DNA of 64,000 nucleotides from an uncultured Erythrobacter sp. (GTDB lineage: Bacteria; Pseudomonadota; Alphaproteobacteria; Sphingomonadales; Sphingomonadaceae): NCBI GenBank assembly GCA_947495555.1, contig CANLZI010000001.1:348861-412860 (forward strand), given 5' to 3'. The notes beneath the pieces are model-generated. The model saw only the letters and a list, made by a program, of their open reading frames with translations, was not told where the DNA came from and did no database searches. This document shows positions 7,714 through 16,831 of the stretch, piece after piece. Every line of letters begins with the position of its first letter. The first letter of the stretch is position 1. Both the position numbers and the translations under genes were made by a program.

Positions 7714-8099
7714 GATGCCCCCGGAAAATTTACCAGCAGATCATACGCGCTTTTGTCCGGTGCGCCAGCCACACGCGCTCCATTGCGGAGCCAGAACGCA
7801 TGTTTGACGATTTCTGCTTGCTGCTCGATCCCATAGCGGCTGAGCGGCAGGCCGGGTTTTAGGCTGTAATCATAGCGCGCCCACGGCATGCGGCAGAACA
7901 CCAGATACCATTTGCCACGGGTTTGGGCCTGCCAAACATGGACCAGCTCGTGGATCAGCAATCCCTGACGCTGCAAGCTTTCTTGCGAAAAGTCGTCACA
8001 ATAGGCGCTGCTATGCGGGTGAAAGTGGACATGACCACGCGGGGCCATGGTGACCCGGCGGGGTTGGAAGGGAAACCATTTGCGCCGGTGGATGCGCAC
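7710..8099 (-). CDS. HExxH-motif protein (eCIS/'vgr-related' type), start region disturbed
   Basis: The core has LIHELVHVWQ, a HExxH zinc motif followed by Val-Trp-Gln. RVTMAPRGHVHFHP lies before it and YGIEQQAEIVK after it. This resembles the small sphingomonad proteins often labelled vgr-related and the DUF4157/eCIS-core metallopeptidase-like fold; enzymatic activity is unproven. The GTG at 8099 gives 129 aa, but the same frame continues upstream as LTPGEIALARTIFGDAIDYD, which looks like genuine protein, with only a CTG (8160-8162) as a possible start. A frame shifted by one base offers GTG-AGC-GGG-CGC directly before it, so one base may have been lost. Confidence 0.7.
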   Translation of the reverse strand: MRIHRRKWFPFQPRRVTMAPRGHVHFHPHSSAYCDDFSQESLQRQGLLIHELVHVWQAQTRGKWYLVFCRMPWARYDYSLKPGLPLSRYGIEQQAEIVKHAFWLRNGARVAGAPDKSAYDLLVNFPGAS

Positions 8100-8227
8100 T
8101 TGGTCATAATCGATCGCATCACCGAATATTGTCCGGGCGAGAGCAATTTCTCCCGGGGTCAGCGCCCGCTCACCACCCGCAGGGCAGGTATGTGCGGGAC
8201 TGGATATGGGTTGCTGCGCCGCTTGGT

Positions 8228-8704
8228 TCAGCGTTCATCCCCGGCAGCCCTGACCTCTGCGTCAAAGCTGTGCTTGTCTCCGCCTGACACGGTGATCGTA
8301 ACTTCAACCGTATCGCCCGGTTCAATTTCAGGGGCGACCTCAAATGCCATAACATGCAAACCGCCGGGTTCGAATTTAATGGTATCGCCCTTGGTCATGG
8401 CAATCGGCATCGCTTCGGCCATCTGCATTTTGCCTTCCCATTCGCCATAAGCGTGCAGGGTAGCGCTCTCAGCCCCTTCAACATGGGCCCGGCTGATCGA
8501 AAGGCCGCGGTCGGCCTGATAATCAACGTCAAAATAGACCGCTGCGGGATTGCCCGACACTGGCGCAAGCATCATGCGAGCGTTCGAAACAGAGAGGCCA
8601 GGAACGCCATCGGGCTCTTCCACGTGTTCGGGCTCGCTGGTGCAAGCTGCAAGGGCCAAGCTGCCGGCAATCAAAGCCGTTGCTGCATATTTCATGCTCA
8701 TCAC
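8228..8704 (-). CDS. PCu(A)C-type copper chaperone, lipoprotein
   Basis: The signal sequence ends in LALAAC, a lipobox, so the mature protein is probably a lipoprotein on the periplasmic side. The rest matches the PCu(A)C (DUF461) fold: [20 protein letters not shown], then [20 protein letters not shown] and [13 protein letters not shown]. The Met and His residues correspond to the H-Mx10MX21HXM copper site. Such proteins bring Cu(I) to cytochrome oxidase CuA or related sites. A GTG at 8704 lies 9 bases after AGGAG; ATG at 8701 is the alternative. It is probably the first gene of the minus-strand operon, divergent from dnaK. Confidence 0.88.
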   Translation of the reverse strand: MMSMKYAATALIAGSLALAACTSEPEHVEEPDGVPGLSVSNARMMLAPVSGNPAAVYFDVDYQADRGLSISRAHVEGAESATLHAYGEWEGKMQMAEAMPIAMTKGDTIKFEPGGLHVMAFEVAPEIEPGDTVEVTITVSGGDKHSFDAEVRAAGDER

Positions 8705-8751
8705 GTCGCAATTCTCCTGTTGGGACAGCTAAAAACTACTCGGCTCAATCC

Positions 8752-8779
8752 CTTGTGCCAAGCAAAACCGCACCTATAT
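8752..8779 (+). promoter_or_regulatory. Probable RpoH heat-shock promoter of dnaK
   Basis: CTTG at 8752-8755, a spacer of 17 bases, and CCTATAT at 8773-8779 match the published alphaproteobacterial RpoH pattern CTTG-N17/18-CYTATNT. The site lies about 100 bases before the dnaK ATG, in the gap shared with the divergent lipoprotein gene. Confidence 0.6.
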
Positions 8780-8881
8780 CGCCAACATAACACACTAACT
8801 ACCAGAGCTGCCGACCGGTTTTGCCAACAATGGGGAACCCAGAGCGCAGCGTCCAACCATTTGAAACGGAATAGGGAAACC

Positions 8882-10813
8882 ATGGCCAAAGTTATCGGTA
8901 TCGACCTCGGAACCACCAATTCTTGCGTGGCCGTCATGGACGGGGGCAAGCCCAAAGTTATCGAAAATTCGGAAGGTGCGCGCACAACGCCCTCCATCGT
9001 CGCGTTCACAAAGGACAGCGAACGATTGATCGGACAGCCTGCAAAACGTCAGGCAGTCACCAATCCAGACAACACATTGTTTGCAATCAAGCGCCTGATC
9101 GGGCGCCGTTTTGACGATCCATTGACCAAAAAGGATATGGAGATCGTCCCTTATGACATCGTCAAAGGCAAAAACGGTGACGCTTGGGTAGAAGCAGGCG
9201 GCGAAGAATATTCGCCTTCGCAGATCTCGGCTTTCATTCTGCAAAAGATGAAAGAAACCGCTGAAGGTTATCTGGGCGAGAAAGTTGAGCAGGCGGTCAT
9301 CACCGTTCCGGCTTACTTTAACGATGCCCAGCGTCAGGCAACCAAGGATGCCGGCCAGATCGCCGGATTGGAAGTTCTGCGCATCATTAACGAGCCAACC
9401 GCAGCAGCGCTGGCCTATGGCATGGACAAGGACGATGGCAAAACCATCGCTGTTTATGACCTTGGTGGCGGTACATTTGACGTGTCGATCCTTGAGATCG
9501 GTGACGGCGTGTTCGAAGTGAAATCGACCAATGGCGATACGTTCTTGGGCGGTGAAGACTTCGATAACACCATTGTCGAGCATTTGGCCGAAGCCTTCCA
9601 GAAGAAGGAAAATATGGACCTGAAGACGGACAAGCTTGCGCTTCAACGTCTGAAGGAAGCTGCTGAAAAGGCCAAGATCGAGCTTTCCAGCTCGGCTACG
9701 ACCGAAGTCAACTTGCCGTTTATTACCGCGCGCATGGAAGGTGGCTCGTCCACTCCATTGCACTTGGTTGAAACGATTACTCGTGCCGATCTAGAAAAGA
9801 TGGTTGGTTCTTTGATCAACCGCACTTTGGAGCCTTGTAAAAAAGCTCTGAACGATGCCGGTGTCAGCAAGGACGAAATCGACGAAGTGATCTTGGTGGG
9901 CGGTATGACCCGCATGCCCAAGGTTCGCGAAGTGGTTGAGAAGTTCTTCGAAGCCAAGCCGCACACCGGTGTGAACCCTGATGAAGTGGTTGCCATGGGT
10001 GCTGCCATTCAGGCTGGCGTTCTGCAGGGCGACGTCAAAGACGTGCTGCTGCTGGACGTGACTCCGCTGTCGCTGGGAATTGAAACATTGGGCGGTGTCT
10101 TCACCCGCATGATCGATCGAAACACGACGATCCCGACCAAGAAGACGCAGACCTACTCTACCGCTGAAGACAATCAGAACGCTGTGACAATCCGCGTCTT
10201 CCAAGGCGAGCGCGAAATGGCTGCTGACAACAAGATGCTGGGTCAGTTTGACCTTCTCGGCATTCCGCCAGCACCGCGCGGCGTCCCTCAAATTGAAGTG
10301 ACGTTTGATATCGATGCCAACGGTATCGTGAACGTCTCTGCCAAGGATAAGGGCACCGGCAAGGAACAGCAGATCAAGATCCAGGCCTCGGGCGGTCTGT
10401 CCGACAATGACATCGACCAGATGGTTCAAGATGCCGAGAAGTTTGCTGAAGAAGACAAGAAGCGCCGCGAGCAGGCAGAAGCCCGCAACCAGGCTGACAG
10501 TCTTGTTCACGCGACCGAAAAGCAGCTTGAAGAAAATGGCGACAAGGTTGACGCTGAAACCAAGGCGGCCGTTGAGGAAGCTTTGGCAGAAGCCAAGACT
10601 GCACTTGAAGGTGACGATGTTGACGCGATCAATGCCAAGTCTCAGGCTCTGACGGATGCTGCCATGAAAATGGGTCAGCAAATCTATGAAAAAGAGCAAG
10701 CCAACGCTGATGCGTCAGCCGATGGTGCGGATGCAGGCGAAGCAGACAGCAGCAGCGACGAGGACGTTGTTGACGCTGAATTCTCTGAAGTCGACGAAGA
10801 CAACAAGGGCTAA
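8882..10813 (+). CDS. dnaK: Molecular chaperone DnaK (Hsp70)
   Basis: ATP-driven chaperone that works with DnaJ and GrpE on unfolded proteins. The 643-residue sequence opens with [20 protein letters not shown]. The nucleotide-binding domain shows [35 protein letters not shown] and GGMTRMPKV. The substrate-binding domain has [14 protein letters not shown] and a helical lid after about residue 510, ending in an acidic tail ([10 protein letters not shown]). The ATG at 8882 starts the conserved N-terminus; the frame open from 8354 is not coding. A heat-shock promoter lies upstream and a hairpin separates it from dnaJ. Confidence 0.98.
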   Translation: MAKVIGIDLGTTNSCVAVMDGGKPKVIENSEGARTTPSIVAFTKDSERLIGQPAKRQAVTNPDNTLFAIKRLIGRRFDDPLTKKDMEIVPYDIVKGKNGDAWVEAGGEEYSPSQISAFILQKMKETAEGYLGEKVEQAVITVPAYFNDAQRQATKDAGQIAGLEVLRIINEPTAAALAYGMDKDDGKTIAVYDLGGGTFDVSILEIGDGVFEVKSTNGDTFLGGEDFDNTIVEHLAEAFQKKENMDLKTDKLALQRLKEAAEKAKIELSSSATTEVNLPFITARMEGGSSTPLHLVETITRADLEKMVGSLINRTLEPCKKALNDAGVSKDEIDEVILVGGMTRMPKVREVVEKFFEAKPHTGVNPDEVVAMGAAIQAGVLQGDVKDVLLLDVTPLSLGIETLGGVFTRMIDRNTTIPTKKTQTYSTAEDNQNAVTIRVFQGEREMAADNKMLGQFDLLGIPPAPRGVPQIEVTFDIDANGIVNVSAKDKGTGKEQQIKIQASGGLSDNDIDQMVQDAEKFAEEDKKRREQAEARNQADSLVHATEKQLEENGDKVDAETKAAVEEALAEAKTALEGDDVDAINAKSQALTDAAMKMGQQIYEKEQANADASADGADAGEADSSSDEDVVDAEFSEVDEDNKG

Positions 10814-10831
10814 TGTCCTAATGCAAAATCA

Positions 10832-10887
10832 GCCCGCCGCGGGTGTTTCTATCTTTGCGATGGAGCATATGCGGCGGGCCGTTTTTT
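10832..10887 (+). terminator. Long-loop hairpin with T-run between dnaK and dnaJ
   Basis: GCCCGCCGC (10832-10840) pairs perfectly with GCGGCGGGC (10871-10879) across a 30-base loop, and CG plus six T residues follow (10882-10887). It could be a partial Rho-independent terminator lowering dnaJ relative to dnaK. The loop is longer than in usual terminators. Confidence 0.6.
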
Positions 10888-10901
10888 AGGGCGGGGAACC
10901 C

Positions 10902-12038
10902 ATGGCTGCGACCGAAATAGACTATTACGAGCTGCTGGAAGTGAACCGTGACGCAGATGGCGCCACGCTCAAATCCTCTTATCGTAAGCTGGCGATGAAG
11001 TTTCACCCGGATCGCAATCCCGGTGATGCTGAAGCAGAGGCCAAGTTCAAAGCAATTGGCGAGGCATATGAATGCCTGAAAGACCCGCAAAAGCGGGCCG
11101 CCTATGATCGCTTTGGTCACGCTGCCTTCCAGCAAGGCATGGGCGGCGGTGGCGGCGGCCATCCCGGAGCCGATTTCGGTGATATCGGCGATATATTCGA
11201 GACGATTTTTGGTCAGGCCTTTGGCGGCGGTGCGGGTGGCGGTGGTCGCCAGCAACAGCGCCGCGGTGCTGACCTGCGCTATGACATGGAAATCACGCTG
11301 GATGATGCGTTCCATGGCAAGCAAACCGAGATCGAGATTGAAGTTTCGGCCAGTTGCGACACTTGCGATGGTTCAGGCGCAACACCAGGCACCAGCGAGC
11401 GTGAATGCAATTTGTGCCACGGGCATGGCAAAGTGCGCGCAAAGCAAGGCTTTTTCGTGGTCGAGCGACCTTGTCCCACTTGCCACGGTCGTGGAGCAGT
11501 GATCGAAGATCCTTGCCGGGATTGTCGCGGCGAGGGCCGGGTCGACAAGGCTCAGGCATTGGCGGTCGATATTCCAGCTGGCGTCGATACCGGAACGCGC
11601 ATTCGCCTGTCAGGCAAAGGCGAAGCAGGGCCGCGCGGTGCACCCGCCGGTGATTTGTACATCTTTGTCCATGTGCGCCAGCATTCCGTCTTCCAGCGCG
11701 AAGGAACAACTCTGGCAACGCGTGTGCCGGTCAGTTTTACAACTGCGGCCTTGGGTGGTTGCGTGAATATTCCCGACCTCGATGGTGAGACAAATGCGGT
11801 CGACATTCCTGCGGGCATTCAATCGGGCAAACAATTGCGGGTTCGCGGTGCTGGTATGCCAGTGTTGCAAGGTCGCGGTCGAGGCGATTTGGTCGTCGAG
11901 ATCGCGGTTGAAACGCCAACCAAGCTGAGCAAGGCGCAGCGCGAGATTCTCGAACAATTCCGCGAGACGGAGACGGGTGATGAATGCCCTGAAAGCCGCG
12001 GCTTCTTCGACAAATTGAAAGACGCATTCGGCAGCTGA
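10902..12038 (+). CDS. dnaJ: Co-chaperone DnaJ (Hsp40)
   Basis: DnaJ delivers substrates to DnaK and stimulates its ATPase. The J domain (residues 5-70) contains the HPD motif in KFHPDRNPGD. A Gly-rich region follows (GGGGGGHPG, GGGAGGGG). Four zinc-finger repeats are CDTCDGSG, CNLCHGHG, CPTCHGRG and CRDCRGEG, then the C-terminal substrate-binding domain. At 378 aa it is full length. It lies 88 bases after dnaK with a hairpin in the gap, so it is probably read at reduced level from the dnaK promoter. Confidence 0.97.
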   Translation: MAATEIDYYELLEVNRDADGATLKSSYRKLAMKFHPDRNPGDAEAEAKFKAIGEAYECLKDPQKRAAYDRFGHAAFQQGMGGGGGGHPGADFGDIGDIFETIFGQAFGGGAGGGGRQQQRRGADLRYDMEITLDDAFHGKQTEIEIEVSASCDTCDGSGATPGTSERECNLCHGHGKVRAKQGFFVVERPCPTCHGRGAVIEDPCRDCRGEGRVDKAQALAVDIPAGVDTGTRIRLSGKGEAGPRGAPAGDLYIFVHVRQHSVFQREGTTLATRVPVSFTTAALGGCVNIPDLDGETNAVDIPAGIQSGKQLRVRGAGMPVLQGRGRGDLVVEIAVETPTKLSKAQREILEQFRETETGDECPESRGFFDKLKDAFGS

Positions 12039-12039
12039 T

Positions 12040-12105
12040 TTGCTTGTCTGGCCTGCATTTGCTTGCGCGGCGAGAGCATCAATTGCTGTATCAGTCGACA
12101 AGCAA
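12040..12105. repeat. 9-bp inverted repeat after dnaJ
   Basis: TTGCTTGTC (12040-12048) and GACAAGCAA (12097-12105) are perfect complements 48 bases apart in the gap between dnaJ and the next gene. They could form a large RNA stem at the 3' end of the dnaJ transcript, but no T-run follows. The role is unknown and chance cannot be excluded. Confidence 0.35.
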
Positions 12106-12147
12106 GCCTTTGCGGTTTAGTCATTTCCCAAGAAAAGGGGATTGGTT

Positions 12148-13053
12148 ATGCACGCACTCAAAACATTGGGAATTTCAATTGGCGCCTCGGCACTGGCTAC
12201 GTCACTAGTCGCGCCGGTGTTTGCTCAAGGAAATTTTGGTCAGGTTGAGATCAAAACCCAAGTGTTGTCGCCCGGCGTTGCTGTGCTGTTTGGGGCAGGC
12301 GGCAATATTGCCATCAGCCATGGTGATGACAACACCATCATGATCGATGACCAATTTGCGCCGCTTTCTGCCAAGATAGAGGCCGCTGTCGAAGAATTGG
12401 GCGCAGAGCCTGTATCATTCGTGGTGAACACGCATTGGCATTATGATCATACCGGCGGAAATGAACATTTCGGTGAAACCGGCGCGACCATCTTTGCCCA
12501 CCATAATGTTCGCAAGCGCATGGCTTCGGGTGGCTCTGCTGCAGGCAATGTATCTCCGCCAGCTGCGGATGCTGCGCTGCCGATTGTGACCTATGACCAA
12601 GGCCTTAGGTTCCATCAAAACGGGGATACTATTGATCTTGTATCGCTAGGCGGCGGCCATACCGATGGTGACAGTATCGTCATCTGGCGAGAAGCCAATG
12701 TGGTCCACATGGGCGATCTCTATTTCAACATTGCCAGCTTTCCATTCGTCGATGTGGAATCGGGCGGTAATGTGTACCATCTGCTCGGTTCATTGGGCAT
12801 GGCTCAGGCGATGATGGATGATGACACTCAAGTCATTCCGGGGCACGGGCCCATGTCCGACAAGGCCGGATTGATGGCCTATCGCGCGATGATCGCAGAG
12901 TCGGTGTCGCGGGTCGAGGCTTTGCGCGAAGGTGGCGCAACCCTGGAAGAGGCAATCGCTGCCAAGCCGCTGGAAGAATTCGGGAGAACCGGCGGATTTA
13001 TTGGTCCAGACGGATTTGTGACCGCAATCTGGCACAGCATGGACGCCAAATAG
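12148..13053 (+). CDS. Secreted MBL-fold metallo-hydrolase
   Basis: A signal peptide of about 25 residues ends in VFAQG. The metallo-beta-lactamase fold is shown by NTHWHYDHTGGNEHF (HxHxDH), a third metal-ligand His in GGGHTDGDS, Asp in HMGDLYFN and a last His in PGHGP. That is a complete dinuclear zinc site. The protein resembles the periplasmic MBL hydrolases of uncertain substrate rather than a defined lactamase, and resistance should not be assumed. The ATG at 12148 follows AAAAGGGG by 7 bases. It is convergent with the patatin gene, with 11 bases between their stops. Confidence 0.85.
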   Translation: MHALKTLGISIGASALATSLVAPVFAQGNFGQVEIKTQVLSPGVAVLFGAGGNIAISHGDDNTIMIDDQFAPLSAKIEAAVEELGAEPVSFVVNTHWHYDHTGGNEHFGETGATIFAHHNVRKRMASGGSAAGNVSPPAADAALPIVTYDQGLRFHQNGDTIDLVSLGGGHTDGDSIVIWREANVVHMGDLYFNIASFPFVDVESGGNVYHLLGSLGMAQAMMDDDTQVIPGHGPMSDKAGLMAYRAMIAESVSRVEALREGGATLEEAIAAKPLEEFGRTGGFIGPDGFVTAIWHSMDAK

Positions 13054-13064
13054 TTCGGCCTATC

Positions 13065-15398
13065 TTAGCCCAACTGCTCGGCAATTTCATCGCGAAGCTC
13101 GTCGAGCAGTTTGGGCCTACAACGACCAGTCTCTGCTTCTTCGTCAATTATGGCGAGGAATGCGGCGCGCTTGAATTGCAGGCAGCTGTTAGGGGCAATG
13201 CCTGCATCGACGGTTGAACAGATCAAATCGATCATCCGCTCGGCCCCATGTAAACGCCCCCAAAGGTAGTCGTTCTCGCGATAGGCGCGGCTGAAAAAAG
13301 CACCGAAATTGAAGAATTCCGTGCCGCGCAAAGTCTCGTCTGTTCCGCCTGGGCGGATAGAGCGTGCATCATCGGGAGAAATCCGGTCGACCTTTACAGG
13401 ATTAAATTCGGTCAGGCCTTCATTGCGCAACAATGGTAGCGTTGCCACGTCATAAAACGGGAAGCCAAGGTAAGTTAGCAGCATCCGCCGTCGCAATTGC
13501 TTGGGCATTTGTTCTAGGCTGGATGCGAACATTTCTTCGGCCGTATCATCCACTTCCGGCAAAAGGCGTTTTGATCCCAGATAATCCAGCACCGCGCCTG
13601 GATCGCTCAACACATTGCTCGCCAATGGCTCAAACTCTGACCCCAGTCCTTCGCGTCCTTCGCTGGCGAAATAGAGGCCCAAAATGTCGTAAATAGCAGC
13701 GCGTGCAGCATCCAACGCATCATCGGATATGTCTGGGTCTTGCTCCCAGTCCCTCGCCAATCTGCGCGCCAAGAGTCGCAACCGGCGAATGCGAAAGCCA
13801 ATGTCATGCGCGCGGAAGAACCCGATTGCAGCCTCGCTCGCTCCGCCAGATGGAGCCGATAGGGCAGTGATGCCGCGCCGTTGCAATTCGTCTCGCAAAG
13901 CCTCTTCGATCGGACCTGCATCGGGCAGACCCAACTGCGGTGAGGCAGCATGCACCAATGCGGCCAAACGCTCGATAATACCGTTGAACTTTGCCTGTGC
14001 GTAAGAATGGAAGGCATAGCCAGCATCTTCGGCGGCGGCTTGTTGGGCTTTGTTGCGCCAATTCTTCAGACGTTTGGCGGTAGGATTGTCCAAGAAGAAC
14101 GTCCTGCCGAACAGCTTTTCAACCGCCCGCTCAATCTCCGGCCGTAGTCCTGCAACAATTCGGCTGAGCCGGGCGGCCTCACGCGATTGCTGCTCCAATT
14201 CTTCAAGATTATCGCGAATGGGTTGCTCGCGCGGGATAGTGCTGAGCGATCCAAATATCGAGGCAAAGAAGCCGACGGGTTTGGGCTCGCTGTCTTTGCG
14301 TGCATCATAACGATTGGGGCGCGGGTCAATATAGACAAAACGCCGGTCAACTTCGCGTTGGGCAGGGCGCCCTTTTAGCGCGTCGATGGCTCCTCCAAAC
14401 GGAGCATTCACCAATACCGATCCGTCGATCAGGCATACATTGGCGGTGGTTTCATCGCGGACATGGACCGGCATGATCCGCTTCAGGAATTGGCTGCGGC
14501 CCGACCACTCCTCCCCCTCGGCCTCGGCCAATGCATCCATCTCTTCCAATTGCAGGGGAGGAAAAGCCCCCGGGAAACTGGCGGTTGAACGCGCCGCCAT
14601 GGTCAGCTCGATCAAATCGGCGAGATCATTCCCACCGGCAGCGGGAACGCGCTTGCGAAAGCTGATCGGCATCCGATGCTCGCTTTCGGCGACAATTTGT
14701 GGACTGTTCAGCCGCAGCAATTCGATCCGGCCACGAAAGTCTGTTGTTGTGACGAACAAATCGATGGGATGCCCGGGCGGCAACAGCGGTTGCGATGGAT
14801 TGCCACCACGCATTGCCTTCAAGGCATCGTGCAACAAACCTGAGAAATTGGGGCCCGAGAAAGGAGGGCTAAACCATCGCCCCCTGACCAGTCGCGAAAC
14901 CTTATGACGAACCTCGGCGCGTGTTTCCGGAGCGACGCTTTCGCTGACGGCATTGCCGGGGCGACGCAATATCCACTCAGCGATTGGCTGCGCCCAAATC
15001 TTGGCATAGCGCCACATCGGTTCCGCTTCGGGATCGGTCAACCGGCTGACATCTGCGTTCTCTAACCAAAGGTCGGTCAGCGGTTCTAACGAATGGCCGG
15101 AATGGATTGCTTGAGCAAGAAACACGGCATTGATCCCACCCGCACTGGCACCTGACAGAATATCGGGAAGGAATCTGAGGCGCAGTTGATGCTCGTTCTG
15201 AACATGCTCAAGCAGCTCCGCATATACGCGCCGAACGCCTTTGGCTTGCGCCTCTCCCTCCTTGTGAAAAGCGCTGCTTGCCTTGGCCAGATGCCAAACC
15301 TCTTTGGTTACCCCGTGCATGTAGACAGCAAGGCTGACGCCGCCGTAACAAATCAGAGCAATTCGCAGTTCTTTTTGACGCATGCGTGGATTGTGCAT
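13065..15398 (-). CDS. Large patatin-like protein (DUF3376-type C-terminus likely)
   Basis: A 777-residue protein with an N-terminal patatin lipase domain. The glycine-rich oxyanion segment is CYGGVSLAVYMHG, the nucleophile Ser is in LSGASAGGINAVF near residue 87, and the Asp partner is in IDGSVLVNAPFGGAI near residue 325. The Ser-Asp dyad of patatin phospholipases is thus complete. The remaining 400 residues are mostly helical and unlike classical patatins; they fit the long actinobacterial/proteobacterial patatin-like family with a DUF3376 region, which I recall but could not search. No signal peptide is present, so it is probably cytoplasmic or peripheral. It is divergent from radA. Confidence 0.82.
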   Translation of the reverse strand: MHNPRMRQKELRIALICYGGVSLAVYMHGVTKEVWHLAKASSAFHKEGEAQAKGVRRVYAELLEHVQNEHQLRLRFLPDILSGASAGGINAVFLAQAIHSGHSLEPLTDLWLENADVSRLTDPEAEPMWRYAKIWAQPIAEWILRRPGNAVSESVAPETRAEVRHKVSRLVRGRWFSPPFSGPNFSGLLHDALKAMRGGNPSQPLLPPGHPIDLFVTTTDFRGRIELLRLNSPQIVAESEHRMPISFRKRVPAAGGNDLADLIELTMAARSTASFPGAFPPLQLEEMDALAEAEGEEWSGRSQFLKRIMPVHVRDETTANVCLIDGSVLVNAPFGGAIDALKGRPAQREVDRRFVYIDPRPNRYDARKDSEPKPVGFFASIFGSLSTIPREQPIRDNLEELEQQSREAARLSRIVAGLRPEIERAVEKLFGRTFFLDNPTAKRLKNWRNKAQQAAAEDAGYAFHSYAQAKFNGIIERLAALVHAASPQLGLPDAGPIEEALRDELQRRGITALSAPSGGASEAAIGFFRAHDIGFRIRRLRLLARRLARDWEQDPDISDDALDAARAAIYDILGLYFASEGREGLGSEFEPLASNVLSDPGAVLDYLGSKRLLPEVDDTAEEMFASSLEQMPKQLRRRMLLTYLGFPFYDVATLPLLRNEGLTEFNPVKVDRISPDDARSIRPGGTDETLRGTEFFNFGAFFSRAYRENDYLWGRLHGAERMIDLICSTVDAGIAPNSCLQFKRAAFLAIIDEEAETGRCRPKLLDELRDEIAEQLG

Positions 15399-15453
15399 GG
15401 TTAGAACCCTTTAAGCAATTGCGTTCTGCAAATGTTCCGCCTATTAATTGCGG

Positions 15454-16821
15454 ATGGCTAAGAGCAAGAAACGCTATGTCTGTCAGTCATGTGGCAGTGT
15501 CTCGCACCGATGGCAGGGTCAGTGCCCTGATTGTTCGGAATGGAACACGCTGGCTGAAGAAGCGCCAGCAACGGTGTTTTCGCAGAAACATCACCTGACC
15601 ACCGGCGGCAGGTCGGTTGAATTTGTATCGTTGGATGCGCCCGGAGAAATGCCTGTTCGCCAACCCAGCGGTCTGGCTGAGTTTGATCGCGCCTTGGGTG
15701 GGGGCATCGTGCCAGGATCGGCAATATTGATGGGCGGTGATCCGGGTATCGGTAAGTCAACATTGCTGCTCCAAACGGCGGCTAATGTGGCGCGGTCCGG
15801 CGGCGAAGTTGTCTATGTCAGCGGGGAAGAAGCGACCGGGCAAGTGCGTATGCGCGCCTCGCGATTGGGGTTGGCCGACGCTCCGATCAAGCTCGCCGCT
15901 GAAACATCCGTGCGCGATGTGTTGACCACTTTGGGCACGATGCAAGCACCCAAGCTGTTGGTGATCGATTCAATCCAGACGATGTATTCCGACTCCATCG
16001 AAGGCGCGCCGGGTACGGTCAGTCAAGTCCGCGGCTGCGCTTTTGAATTGATCCGCTATGCCAAGGAAAACGGCGTCGCACTGGTTTTGGTCGGCCATGT
16101 CACCAAAGACGGCAATATTGCCGGACCACGCGTGCTTGAACATATGGTTGATGTGGTGATGAGTTTTGAAGGGGAGCGCAGCCACCAATACCGCATCCTT
16201 CGCGCGCTCAAGAACCGGTTCGGTGCAGTCGATGAAATCGGCGTTTTTGCGATGGCGCAAGGAGGGCTGGAGGAAGTCACCAACCCATCGATGCTGTTTT
16301 TGTCCGGCCGTGATCATCCCTTGGCAGGCAGCTCTGTCTTTCCCGCGCTGGAGGGCACACGGCCTGTTTTGGTCGAGATTCAGGCGTTGATCGTAAAACT
16401 TCAATCGGGCGCAACACCGCGCCGATCTGTAGTTGGGTGGGACAACAGCCGGTTGGCGATGTTGCTGGCCGTGTTGGAATCGCGTTGCGGCCTGAATTTC
16501 AGCTCTGCCGAAGTTTATCTCAATATTGCTGGCGGATATCGTCTGTCTGATCCGGCGGCAGATGGCGCGGTGGCGGCAGCTTTGGTCTCTGCATTGGCCG
16601 ACAAAGCCTTGCCAGCACAAAGCGTATGGTTTGGAGAAATTTCTTTGGCCGGAGAGATTCGCCCGGTCGCTCATGCCGGATTACGGTTGAGAGAGGCCAA
16701 TAAGTTGGGTTTTTCCAAAGGGTTCGGCCCATCCGACGTGAAGAGCGGTTCGTCGAAGCTGGAGTATCGAGGGATGGGTCAACTCGCAAACCTCGTTGAC
16801 CAGGTGATGGCAAGCGCATAA
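15454..16821 (+). CDS. radA: DNA repair protein RadA
   Basis: RadA is a RecA-like hexameric helicase that drives branch migration in recombination. The N-terminal zinc finger is CQSCGSVSHRWQGQCPDC. The ATPase has Walker A GGDPGIGKSTL, Walker B LLVIDSIQT and the RadA-specific KNRFG motif (near residue 255). A Lon-protease-like domain ends the protein (LNIAGGYRLSDPAADGAVAAAL). Starting at the ATG at 15454 gives 455 aa, the usual length. cvpA follows after 10 bases. Confidence 0.96.
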   Translation: MAKSKKRYVCQSCGSVSHRWQGQCPDCSEWNTLAEEAPATVFSQKHHLTTGGRSVEFVSLDAPGEMPVRQPSGLAEFDRALGGGIVPGSAILMGGDPGIGKSTLLLQTAANVARSGGEVVYVSGEEATGQVRMRASRLGLADAPIKLAAETSVRDVLTTLGTMQAPKLLVIDSIQTMYSDSIEGAPGTVSQVRGCAFELIRYAKENGVALVLVGHVTKDGNIAGPRVLEHMVDVVMSFEGERSHQYRILRALKNRFGAVDEIGVFAMAQGGLEEVTNPSMLFLSGRDHPLAGSSVFPALEGTRPVLVEIQALIVKLQSGATPRRSVVGWDNSRLAMLLAVLESRCGLNFSSAEVYLNIAGGYRLSDPAADGAVAAALVSALADKALPAQSVWFGEISLAGEIRPVAHAGLRLREANKLGFSKGFGPSDVKSGSSKLEYRGMGQLANLVDQVMASA

Positions 16822-16831
16822 TTGAGCGCGC

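Noticed and set aside
8354-8881. Long N-terminal extension in frame with dnaK
   Set aside because: The extension runs through the divergent lipoprotein gene and the promoter gap; the conserved DnaK N-terminus starts at 8882.
8795-9763. 322-residue open frame opposite dnaK
   Set aside because: Shadow of the DnaK coding sequence; composition typical of antisense frames, no start signal.
12148-13053. Metallo-beta-lactamase resistance gene
   Set aside because: The fold is right, but the sequence lacks features that would assign it to a defined lactamase class; many such hydrolases have other substrates.
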